A DNA stretch of 64,000 nucleotides. It comes from Blasia pusilla (lineage: Eukaryota > Marchantiophyta > Marchantiopsida > Blasiales). The notes below the pieces were generated by a model. It was not told where the DNA came from, did not search any database, and worked only from the letters and a program-made list of their open reading frames with translations. Below are positions 46,643-57,779 of the stretch, one piece after another. The position numbers and the translations under genes are program-made. The DNA is taken from NCBI GenBank assembly GCA_050084515.1, contig CM114271.1, forward strand, positions 38,812,001 through 38,876,000. The letters are read 5' to 3'. Positions within the stretch are counted from its first letter, which is position 1. Each line of letters opens with the position of its first letter.

Positions 46643-46841
46643 ACTACTTTACTTTGATAAAGTTATCTTTTATTTATAACCTCTTTTTTTAAAGTTGGGC
46701 CCGCATAAAAGAGGCACCATAAAGAGGTTTAAACGTGGGAATTTCCTTTTCCTAAGCTAATTTACTTAATACTAATAAAACTCTATCTAACACTTAACAA
46801 GGAAGGAGTTTACACACTCGCTGATTTTACTATACGACAAT
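46643..46841 (+). repeat. Repeat R5, copy 1 (about 199 bp)
   Basis: Very similar to 53327-53525 in direct orientation: AAAGTTGGGCCCGCATAAAA, GAGGCACCATAAAGAGGTTT, GGAGTTTACACACT, GATTTTACTATACGACAA. Similarity stops sharply at both ends. Confidence 0.9.
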
Positions 46842-48651
46842 GGTTCATGATACCACTTTTTCCATGTGAGTTACAAAAAAAAGTTTAGAGACTAATTTTC
46901 GTCTCCAAATATTTCCTCCATTGGCTTTAGAGAGTGGTGAAGCAAAATTGTGTCTGTCAAGCTACACTAGAGTTTTCCTTCAACTTGTTTCACGAGGTCT
47001 CTTCATGGAAGCAGGCAGTGTAACTTTAATGACCTAACCATTTTGGGTGGGCTCCCAAGTAGGCTGCTGTGCATTCTCTGACTATGGTGAGCGCCCAAGC
47101 AGAGAGCTCCTCTAATTATATGTGGGGTTTCTGCACGTACCATACCGAGATTTTTGAAAGTGTGCTACATTGGGCAAACAACACTATGGACTGCTGTAGG
47201 TTTTGGTCTCTTTCTGGGAGCCGGGAGTTTCATTCATTGTGGAAATTGGAGTTTCAGATGAATGTGAGTACACCCAAAATATATTGGGACATCTACAGTG
47301 TTCACAAATTTCATGGTCACAGAGAATGTGAAAGGGCAGGGTAATGATTAGGTACTAAAAGATTAGATTATTTGTTCGAAACAAGCTATTAGAAAGCGAT
47401 AACCGTTGCCGGTAAGAACTCAGAATTTGGATAAAAAATTTATGTTATATGTCATCCGATTAGACAAAAAAATCATCTACAACTGGTTCACATAAGGCGC
47501 TAATTGAATCCTGTTGAGAATATGTTCATCTTTTGTAGGGGTTCTTGACCGCAGGCGAGATTCATTAGATCTCTCCCAGGTCGGAATTCTACTGTACAAT
47601 GTTGGATGGATGGTTGTGGATTATTTTCAAATGGTTAGTACACATAATTACAAGAACAATGTGGACAAAGGAAGCAAACATAGTTGCTATTACCTTGATC
47701 TCAGAATGCTTCAGAACGGACATATCTGCAACAAAAACATAAGAGTTGGGAAGTTCTTTCACGTTCACGGTTGTGGTTGCTATTGTGTCTATAGCCTGCA
47801 AAAGCATTGACCATCTTTACGTTTAAACATCGTCTATAATTCTTGCAGCTCGAATAGCCGTGCAAAGACGGATTTTTTAAATTAATCAAACTTCAAGATT
47901 TAGGTGAAGCATAGCACTCTAAGGAAATCATTCCTCCAATCGACCAGAGCATTACATCTAATAATCTTATAAAGGTTTGATGTGATATGTATGGACACAC
48001 GTCGAGCAGATCTCTGTGCAAAGATCTCGAGGGATCAAGCTTGATATGTGAGGATATTCAAGCGACATCATTTAACTTGACTCCTTCACCTTATCCCACT
48101 TTTATGTCCATGTCCAAAAAGCTATGGCGTTTGTGAGGGAGGCTCATTTTGGGCAAATGCCATAGAGAGGGGAAACATACAAAAGCCACTGTATTCATAC
48201 AACTCGAATTTTGGCGGCTTTGGTTCCTTTAAAAGGAAAATGGGATAAAATCTATTCAATTGTATTGAAAAGTCCTTGAACACTCCATCTCCACGACAAA
48301 GATGACTGTGAAGATGTTGGGATCAAGCTACAAAATCTGATTCCACATCCACGAAAGATATATATTCATTAAGTAGTGTCCCTGCGCCATGGTTGGATGG
48401 TGCACCCATCCGAGAGAGAGAGAGAGAGAGATCTGGATCTTGTAAGAAGTCAGTAAAAGGCACAGTAGTTGGGGGAGAAAATCATAAGTACCACACATAG
48501 TGAAGACTTCATATGGACTCCGTGGCTACAAATCACACAGTGCAAAGGAAACTTAAAAAAACTTATTATGTGCAATAGGGACGAAACAATAGTAATGGCA
48601 AAGAATAATAAAAAAAGTGACGATAGTGAGTATTCGAGCATATCTCAACGG
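46842..48651. other. Spacer, (GA)n tract
   Basis: No gene recognised. A short (GA)n run lies at 48412-48430. The sequence between the two R5 copies contains no retroelement genes I can read. Confidence 0.4.
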
Positions 48652-49085
48652 CGGAAAGTATTCCATATGCACCTCCGTGATTAAGATGATTCAAAGTTAC
48701 TTTGCTCTAATCAAGTTTGCCACAACGTTTGCGTTCCTTTATGAGCCACCAAATCGAGAGAATCATTCTAGAAAAAAAGATACGTAATCTTCTCCCGCCC
48801 TTCCTCCAACACGAACGGTATTGCTACAATCTCTGAATATTCGGGAAAACTTAGAGACGGAAAGTTTTCCACATGAACCTCCATGATTGAGATGATTTAG
48901 ATTCGCCTTTCTGTAATTAAGTTTGCCTTTGAACGCCACCGAGTTCGCCTTTCTTTCAGAGTCGCCAAAACGCGCGGATCATTCCTGAAAAGCACTGTGG
49001 AAAAATAGTGACCTAATCTTCCCCGCTCTGCCTCTAACATGAACGATAAACTTGCATCTCTTCCCGATCTGCCTCGGAAGGTATT
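48652..49085. repeat. Imperfect tandem duplication, about 206-229 bp unit
   Basis: CGGAAAGTATTCCATATGCA (48652) aligns with CGGAAAGTTTTCCACATGAA (48858). TAATCTTCTCCCGCCC (48785) aligns with the TAATCTTCCCCGC word at 49014, about 23 bp having been inserted in copy 2. Confidence 0.8.
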
Positions 49086-49585
49086 TCAACTAGGTGAAGA
49101 GAAAAAAAAGTGAAGGTAGTGGTTCGGGTGCCCCGAGTCTCCCTTATGCTCCGGCGCCGGAACCGCGCTCACTCCTTGCTCAATTGAAGTGGGGCATCAA
49201 CTCAAAACTCAAGAAGGTCATTCAAAGCTAACTGACGGTTGGATCTAAACAAACCCAAATCTACACTGTTCATCCTTATGACCCTACTATTCGTCACACA
49301 AAGAAGGTGGGGATCGACTTTGGAGACTAGGAGGTAGCTCATTGGTGGCTGCTAGAATTGAGCCTCCATCCAAAATTTGGAGCGTGGATAAATGGTGAAG
49401 GTACCCCAAAAATTCCCACACTTGTTTTGCCGAACCGCTCAGGCCATTCACATACCCATAGCTTCCCATATGCAGATATTCGACCCATAGGGCGGATATA
49501 TAGGGGCTCGGCCGGAACTACTCTTCCGGCCTATTTGGGGGATGGGTGATAGCGGGTCAGGGGTGGGATGACGAGTGGGTAGGGG
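49086..49585. other. Spacer, nothing recognised
   Basis: Mixed composition and no coding features. Confidence 0.4.
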
Positions 49586-49640
49586 GGGTTCCGGGGGTTC
49601 TGGAGTTCCAAAACCTACAGCCAATAAAGGCTTTGAGTTT
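49586..49640 (-). repeat. Repeat R4, inverted partial copy
   Basis: The reverse complement reads AGCCTTTATTGGCTGTAGGT, TTTGGAACT, then AGAACCCCC, matching the start of 43057-43140. It lacks the perfect second hairpin. Confidence 0.75.
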
Positions 49641-50196
49641 TGAGACTACAGAGAGCCGAATGTTTTCTACCCATAACCGGCAAGTGGATGCTTTGTTTGA
49701 TGCGAGCTTTTTCAGGAAGTGATGAGGTGATTATAATGTTTAAAAGAAGAAACTTGTGTGGGGCTCAAAAAGACGGGAACAGAATATTTTATGACTTATA
49801 TAAAAGCAATTACATTAATTTGAAAAGAGGGATGAATACAATAATATGAAAACCTTAAACCCAATCCAATATTAATGTCTGAATACCCAATCCAATGTCA
49901 AGGAGATGAATGCAATAAGGTGAAAACATCTATGGAAAACATGTAGAAAATCTTCAAGATATCTCACGCCAAAATTTCTGAGCAGAGAAATAAATGAAAG
50001 AGCCCTCAAACGTCGTATTCCAGACTAATCCTCCATTTTTGGGATCACGAATGCATCCTCCCACATCTTTGTAACGACGAGGTGCGAACAATGTTCGTTT
50101 CATTGCGTCTTCGTCCGACTTGCCCAAGCGAATTGCACTTGTGACTTACCATGAATATTTGCCGATGCACTGCCGTACTGTTGGAGACCGTAAACT
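49641..50196. other. Spacer
   Basis: AT-rich and without a recognisable gene. From about 50030 the composition becomes balanced and leads into the hairpin at 50197. Confidence 0.4.
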
Positions 50197-50239
50197 TTCA
50201 GGCGATGAGCACTTAAAACTTAAGTGCTCACCGCCTGAA
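50197..50239. repeat. Hairpin with 20-bp arms (19/20 paired), 3-nt loop
   Basis: 50197-50216 (TTCAGGCGATGAGCACTTAA) pairs with 50220-50239 with one mismatch. It lies inside a 100-codon unrecognised frame (50120-50422) in a locally GC-balanced stretch. Confidence 0.9.
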
Positions 50240-53200
50240 ATAGTAGGAGGAGCATGCGGTTCCAGAAATCCAAAGAGGGAGCTTTTCCAAAATGCGGGGT
50301 TTTCTAGAATTCGTCACGAGCCCGATGATGATCACGATCGCTTTGTTAGAGTCCTGCCATCTCAGCGTATTGTACTCGTAGATTCTTGGAGTTTCAAGTC
50401 CCGTCTCCTGCGCGACATGTAGCAATCCTTCGTTCTTCGCACGAGTAAGGGCAGAAACTTATTTAGCGCACTTTTCTCACGGCATTGAGTGGAGTTGTGG
50501 CGGGATGGATTGAATATGTTGTTCCCTTGCTCCTCCTCCTCGGCCACTCCGGCCCTCAACGCAATCGCCTGCAGGTGATCGTGAGCGCTTGGCCTTCTAG
50601 AGGTAGACTAGAGCTGTGGAAAATAGAATGACGAACCTCAATAAATACTCATATGGAAAACACGTCAAGAAAAATAAAAGAGAGCCTTGAAAGAGAAGAA
50701 GGGGGCATTTCCTTTAGACTAAATTCACCAACAGCAAAAATAATATCAGCAATTCCTGGAGAATTTGCAATCGAATGTGTTGTGTGTCTCTCGGGCTTGA
50801 ACTTTTGTCGCACCAAAGACCGCCAATGCTCTTGCTTTTGGATTTTCTAGTAGTAACCAATCATCCCTCTACGAGATGGATACTTTCATTTTGGATGGTG
50901 GAGTATGATTCGAATTTGGAGGTTGGCTTTTGGTCTTCAAGGACCAAAGGCTCCAACCTTTAGACAAGAGAGATGGTGTGAAAAGGTGAGTTTGCAATCG
51001 AGTGTGTTTTGAATCTCCAAGTTGTACTACGCTTCCTAAGTTGAAACATAGGAAAAACATAACTACTCAAAACATTATGGTATTAGTCATGAATTGTCAT
51101 TACGAGTACATTTTTCATGGGCTTCTAAAGTTTTAGGATATGGGGTGGTTCCTCTTGAGCTATAGTGACTTTACACAGGTACACTAAACATATGGTGGCC
51201 TAGAGTAGTCTTTCCTACTTTAGGAGGTTATGATGACTTGCTATCTTGAAGTTGATCTACGTCTATAGGTCATCCTTGACTTCAAGAATGACACTCTTTA
51301 GGAGCTTCTTACTTGTTATGTATTTTGTGACACATTTTGAGGCTTTGATGTTGGTGATGTCATTGACACTCATGAGTCAAGTGAAATGGCCAAGTGAAAT
51401 TTGTCATTCATAAAGGATATCCTCTTTTTTGAGGTCTTGCTCTCACATGGTAAAACTTCAATTAGAGTAAGAATATATATATATAAATTGTACCTAAGGT
51501 CTTTCATGACTTGCTATGGATGGATAACCTATGCACAGAAGCTACCTTGGAGTATCCATGAGAGAGGCATATTATTGATGAAGCTCGTTCCGAAGCTTGG
51601 CTTCCTTAGATTAAATCCTTGTTGAGGTTCTTGATATAATGCAATTCCTTTTTTTTATCCAGCTTGAATTCCCTTCAATAAGAGTGGGCTAGAATTTATC
51701 GGAGATCGCATACTCATGTTTGATTGTATATTGTCTCCTATCTCTTGTTATGATTGTAGTGTTTATCATTGAATGCATGTTAGGCCATATTGGGAGTGCA
51801 TGTTGGGTTAGGGCATCCAAAATTACCTTTACATGAGAGACCCTTATGATTTCTGAAACTATATACAAAGGCTGATTAAATATCTAAGGAAGATTCATAT
51901 TCCATTTCAATAGTAAGAGAAATGTTTTCATCAATGTTATTTGTAGTGCATATTTAAAATTCCTTACCTTTGCAAGAATTTGAATCTTGACCAAAACACC
52001 TTCTCAATTGGAGAGATGAATGTTCTAACATATTAAAAAGATGCAATGTTGTGGCTATTGTGGCCGGGTTTTTTATTGCAATCCTCGATCTAAGATGTTT
52101 GTGACCCAATCTACAATATATCCACCTTATGCATTGTGTAATGGCTTTTTAAGGGACTACATTATACCACATGCATGATATTTTCATGTTTGTGATCATT
52201 GTACTTCAAGAAAACCAAGTACTCGACTTAATGTTTACCTGACACGTTGTCGTGTCGAGAATCTTTCTTCGAGCAAGGGCGGGCCTTCTAGCTGCGGTAG
52301 ATGCGGTCGATGCAAGGTGAACTCTCTAATAAGTTCTCCTTTTTCAATACAAAATTATGATGTACACTCTCCATTCTCTCACGACAGGTATCACAAATGG
52401 AAGTGCCGAGGCGATCACTTCTTCGTAACATCGGACCCCGAAATTCCTAACTATAAAATCCCTATAAACTATTTTACGTTTGTACACGAGGAAGATAGCA
52501 CAACTAGTGTTAAACCCTACTTGACCAGGCCTATTGACATCCATGGATCGCTATATAAGGACATACAAAGTACAATCCCATGTCCTTCCATATGTGACGA
52601 TAGGAAGAATCACCGGAGTTGGAGATTGCATGACCTGATTCATGAACGCCTCCCCAAAGTGATAAACTAAATAGCGAGTGAACCAGTGCCTATCTACAAA
52701 GAGTACCTTGACATGGTAAGGATTTAGGAAAGGAAAGTCGAGCACAGCTCGTGCTCCACCCCTATCCATGCTTGACAGACATTCTCTACTCTCCTCAAGA
52801 ATGGGTTTTGGCGGAGTTATTCTCCCAAGAGGGGTAATCCACTCTCATTGGGAAAGTAACAAGCCAAAACATCCGCTATTTTAGTATGATTAAACTCCTC
52901 TACGGTGACAAACCTCTCATCCTCACACACACACACACACCACACTCTAGAAACCTCTCGAAGAATAGACCATGATCAAGTTACTCTCCCAAGAGGGGTG
53001 ATCCACTCTCATTGGAAGAGCAAGCAATCCCAAAGCCATACACTCAAGAGAGACACGAGAGACTCAAGATGTGGAATAGAAGGTGATGAACCCTTGAAGG
53101 TCCCTCCTCTTTATATACTCACAAGGGATCCACAAGAGTACGAAATAGAGCTTATCTTATCTTGTGCCACATGGCTTCTTCTCAAGGCTTAGCCAATCAC

Positions 53201-53326
53201 ATTTTGACACAAGTAGATTTCCTCTTATCTCTTCCAAAATATCCTCTTTTACCCACATGATATTTTCCAAATTACCCCAACTAACCTAGCCACCAACCAA
53301 GACTACTTTTGCTTTTCATTAAAGCA
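50240..53326. other. Spacer with scattered short frames and one short duplication
   Basis: The 117-codon frame at 52317-52670 has no recognisable features. CTCCCAAGAGGGG-AATCCACTC at 52821-52852 recurs at 52983-53014. Nothing else can be supported. Confidence 0.4.
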
Positions 53327-53525
53327 ACTACTTTACTTTTATAAAGTCATCTTTTATTTATTACCTCCTTTTCCTAAAGTTGGGCCCGCATAAAAGAGGC
53401 ACCATAAAGAGGTTTAAACATAAGAATCTCTTTTTTCTAAGCCAATTTACTTAATACTAATGAAACTCTATCTAACACTTAATGACGAAGGAGTTTACAC
53501 ACTGGTTGATTTTACTATACGACAA
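53327..53525 (+). repeat. Repeat R5, copy 2
   Basis: Direct partner of 46643-46841, about 6.7 kb downstream. Confidence 0.9.
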
Positions 53526-53893
53526 CGTGCCTACATTAGCGCATACTCAGTGTCAATCCCCTTGAGTTTCAACTTCTATCTATTGTCAACTTGCAAATAT
53601 GTATTGAGGCAAAATACAATGGCTTCCACAAGCGCTCTTTCTCTGTATATTCACTTATGGATTCTTCCTTTGTTGATTTTAACCTCAATAATCTTGATCC
53701 TCTGCTTACATTACATTTTCACAAGGGTATAAAAGAAACACTTTGAATAAACTTGAGAATAAAAAAACTCTATAAAGATTATAAGATATTATTAGAACTA
53801 CCAAATCCTTTATCTTGACTAGTTATCCTGCCATCTAAAGGAGTTGAGAGTATACTAAAAAAATCTTAAGACAAAGGACACGTAATCCACAAC

Positions 53894-55702
53894 ATGAACC
53901 ATGATCCCTACCATCCGGAACTCAATATTTTGCGAGATGTGGATTATTCCTCACCTGAAAAAAATATACCTCAACATATGTCTTTTGACAATGGTAGTCT
54001 ATATTTGCTAGGGACCTCACTAGACCCACAACTCACTATAGAAACAAGTTTGTTTCCCTTCTCGTTTCCCTATATCCGCAGCTACTATATTTGTGAAATA
54101 TATACCCATTTTAGGTTATGTTTTATAATTATCAGAATCATAATTTTTTTTACAAATTTTACTAAAAAAACAAAAGAACTATTAGCAAGGCAATGCTCAT
54201 TTTTTGACTACATGCACAATTGTTCTAGACATCTATTTTGTGTATTCTCCCTCTATAAACCTTACTCTTTGTTAATGCACCAACGAAGAGAATCCATAGT
54301 CTTATGCTCATGGTTGCACAAAAATGGACAAGTCCTTCCTTAGGACGGACATGGATGGACAAGTCTTGATATGTCCACAGACATGGGTTCCAAGAGGTAG
54401 GACCCACACTTTTAGTTCATGATGGAAGGCAAGGCAAGGATAAGAGGAGCAATGAGGAAGGAGGGAGTGTAGGTGGAGGGAGGAAGAAATGGGGGAGTAT
54501 GGAACACGAAGGCAAGAAAGGGGAATCAGAAAGAAGGAAAAGATGGGGCCCATATGGACAAGTCCTTCCATAGGACGGACATAAGTCCACGGACATGGAC
54601 TTTATCCATATGTAGCCTTGCTTATGCTCCTCTAGTAGATCCTTCATATTCAACCGAGATCTAGATAAGCTAAGATGAAACAAACTAGACCTTCCTAAAG
54701 AGGATCTATATTACTATTTATAAAAATACTCTATTAATCCAAAAATTCCAAGTAGTCCTTCCTAGCATCGAAGGCATTTGAACAACCTCAAAGCCATGGT
54801 TCACAAGTGGGGTATGCCCCACTTTTTTCTTACCTTGACATATGAAAAAGTATCAGCCACTCAATGGCATGAGTATGATGATATTGAATCCTTGCTAAAG
54901 AACTTCAATTCATCATTTACATGGCAAGATGCTTCTGCTAAATGAACTCAATTATTACTCATTAGATCACAATCTCATTCATTTCTATCAAATTTCATAT
55001 TTGGTGGGCCAAAAATACGTGGTAGAATTCTTCATTATTTGCTGCGCTATGAGCTCCAAGGTCGAGGCAGCTTGCATTGCTACATTATACTATGGGTCCA
55101 TGAATTAGATATTCACCAGATTACATCAGAAATAATTGCAGATATTCCTATTAAACCTCCATGTGCTTCATCTAGCTTAAATAATACGTGTACATTGTCT
55201 TCAGATGTCATTCTTTCACAATATGTCTTAAATGAACAATTACAGAGATGTAAGGGGAAAATGTGTTATTAGGAAAAGGAACCATAAGCTTTATTACCGA
55301 CTTGGTTCTCCTGCATCTCCAACCTTGAGAGTTGAACCATATATTGATTCCAAAACCATGAGATAGAACTATTTTCATCCATCTCCAAAATACCGTAATG
55401 TAATACCCTACCATCCTTTGCTATTGCTAATATGGGGAGCACATACGAATCTATAACATATGACAAATATTGATTGGTCCTTGTATTTGCTCAGATATGT
55501 ACTTAAATCTAAACCAACCGGATCTTTAGATATTGAAATTGAAATTGCAAAATGCCTAGGGATGGGAGGGTTAGATGAAATAAAGCTAAAATTATTTTCT
55601 CGAGTAGTCTTGAATAAATATTTTTCCTCCATAGAAGATGCATTAATATCTATGAAAATATATACATATTATCTTTTTTTTACACGTTGTTCACTATGTT
55701 GA
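53894..55702 (+). pseudogene. Helitron Rep (Helitron_like_N) pseudogene interrupted by repeat R3
   Basis: 53894 to about 54300 has QLTIETSLFPFSFPYIR and FSLYKPYSLLMHQRRESIVL, typical of the region before Rep in plant Helitron proteins. After the R3 insertion (54330-54600), 54789-54960 reads MVHKWGMPHFFLTLTYEKVS then WHEYDDIESLLKNF. 54961-55260 gives FIFGGPKIRGRILHYLLRYE and LQGRGSLHCYIILWV, the Rep two-His motif region; His at 55075 is followed by C-Y where a second His is expected. 55460-55702 gives LLRYVLKSKPTGSLDIEIEI and KLKLFSRVV, the region after HUH. Stops and frameshifts separate the pieces, and no helicase domain follows. It cannot be active. Confidence 0.75.
54330..54602. repeat. 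Dispersed repeat R3, copy 2, inside the Helitron pseudogene
   Basis: 54383-54598 matches 27385-27590. The unit is bounded here by two direct copies of ATGGACAAGTCCTTCC plus (T/A)TAGGACGGACAT (54327 and 54551). Related words recur at 55833-55880. Coding similarity to Helitron Rep stops before it and resumes after it. Confidence 0.75.
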
Positions 55703-56029
55703 TTCTAATCCGCCGCATAAACATAACTCATTATACAAAAATACCTTTGTTCCCTGCATTCACCCAATTATCTTGTATTCTAATAGACCCCCACAACTTG
55801 AGCGCCTCACGTTTGTTGCAAGGTTGCACGGACGTGGACAAGTTCCATCATGGGACGGACATAACCACGGACATGCAACACAAGGCGCGAGCACAGGTTT
55901 TTGTGGCGCCCAGATCGACCACGTGGGCTCCACTTGCAGGCCATCGGTGCAGGCTTCGATGAAGGGTGCGGACCATGGTGCACGCCTAGGTTGCGACGCG
56001 GGCTGCAAGCGAGCGCGACGTGCGGGCTA

Positions 56030-56940
56030 GGGTACAAGCCTTGAAGGTCGCATCCAGGCTGCCTGCAGGCCACCAAGCCCGCATCCCAGCTAGGGTGCGG
56101 GCCATGAAGCCCGCATCCGAGCTAGGGTGCAGGCCATGAAGCCCGCATCCGAGCTGCTTGCAGGCTAGGTGCTGGCCACAAAGTCTGCGCGCGGGTTAGG
56201 GTGCGGGCCCTGAAGCCTGCATGTGGGTTGCTTGCGGGCTCATTGCGGGCCTTGGAGATCGCATGCGGGCTAGGGTGCGGGCCTTAAAGCCCGCATGGGG
56301 GCTAGGTACGGGCCATAAAGCCCGCGGGAAGACTAGGTCGCAGGCCTTGGAGCCTGCATGCAGGCTAGGGTGCGGGCCCTCATGCCCACGTCCAAGCTGC
56401 TTGCAGGCCGCCCAGCCTATGCGCAGGCTAGTTCGTGGGCCATGTAGCCCATGCATGGGCTTGTTGCGGGCCTTGGAGCCCACCTACACGCTAGGTTGCG
56501 GGCTCGTTGCGGGCTAGGTTGCGGGCTCATTGTGGGCTAGGCTGCGGGCCCTTAAGCCCACGTTCGGCCTGATAACGGGATGCTTACGGGCTGCTTGTGG
56601 ACCTAGCAGCCAGCATTTGGGCTAGGATGCGGGCTCTAAAACCCGGCCTGCATGCGGGCCGTCGAGCCCGCAGACGAGCTCGTTATGAGCCTTGGAGCCT
56701 GCCTGCGGGCTATGTCACGGGCCACTAAGCCCTCGCACGGGCTTGTTGCGGGGTAGGGTGCGGGCTGCTTACGAACATGGGAGCCCGCATGGGAGCCGGC
56801 ATGCGGGCTATGACGCGTCCTCATATGCGGGTGTAGAGCCCGCAAGCACGGGCGCGGGCTCGCATACGGGCCGTTGAGCTGCCAGTGGGCTCGAGAGCCC
56901 GCATGCGGGCTTCTTGCGGGCCAGGGATTGTGGGCGGGCC
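56030..56940. repeat. GC-rich array of degenerate palindromic units
   Basis: Dozens of copies of GCCCGCATGCGGGC-like palindromes and half-sites are joined by GGGCTAGGGTGCGGGCC, TTGGAGCC and TTGAAGCC linkers, with units of about 30-60 bp and irregular spacing. The block stands out sharply from AT-rich flanks. The frames across it (such as 56221-56517) are by-products of the repeat. Confidence 0.9.
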
Positions 56941-57779
56941 CTGTTATATTAGTGAGGTATTAAATAAATTTTGTCACTATTATGGTTTGGATGATTGACG
57001 GTTTGAGAGGTTGGAATAGGGTTGTTGCAGGAGAATATATGTTAGTTAGAAATGAGAGTTATTGATGAATTTGGGATCGTGATGGTGGAGAAAAGAATGA
57101 CAATATTAAAATAGATTTGAATAAGATGGTTGTATTGAAAAATAGGTCTATGGGAAATTTAAACTAGGTCAAGAAGGAATCAAATAGGAGAATAAAAATA
57201 GGTTTATTAAAGAAAATTAATGAAGATGATTTAGTAATCAATTGTAAGTGGGGGTAGATGATTTGGGGAGTAAGAAGGGTTCATTTTCTTCCTTCCATTC
57301 TCCCCTATATGAACTTGCTCATTTTTTGTATACCCTCACAATCTCATTCCTCCCTTCATCTCTCTCTCTCTCTGAAGTTTTTTTTTTCTCCATAGATAGC
57401 TGAACTTGGAGAAAAAAAAATATGTCACTCAGTGAGAATATGTCTTGCCACTAAATAACCTAGATACTAAAGGTATTTTGGTTATCTAGGTTACCATATT
57501 GATTTTTCTTGTTCATAGTGAATATTCCAAGTTTTGTTCTTGGAGTATTCATAGACAATATTTGGTGTAATTTGCATAAATTTTACCGATCGATATATAC
57601 TAATATTGACAAAGTAAATTATTGCAAATTTTCCAAATATTGTTGGGTGGGATTAGTGAATGTTTGTAGTCATGACCAAAGCCAGAGAACTCCAATAGAT
57701 TGTGAAGGAACATTGGGAAGAAGTACAAATGGAAGGTGGAACATCAAGCAGATAGTAGTGCAAGTATTATTCCTATGCT
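56941..57779. other. Spacer before the hAT element
   Basis: AT-rich with a short (CT)n run at about 57356-57374. The frame at 57509-57796 may contain the very start of the transposon gene but is not recognisable. Confidence 0.4.

Noticed and set aside
46842-53326. Complete LTR retrotransposon between the R5 copies
   Set aside because: No gag or pol sequence, PBS or PPT is readable between them, and the repeats lack TG/CA ends.
56196-56877. Frames of 60-98 codons across the GC array
   Set aside because: They follow the palindromic repeat units and show no independent protein signal.
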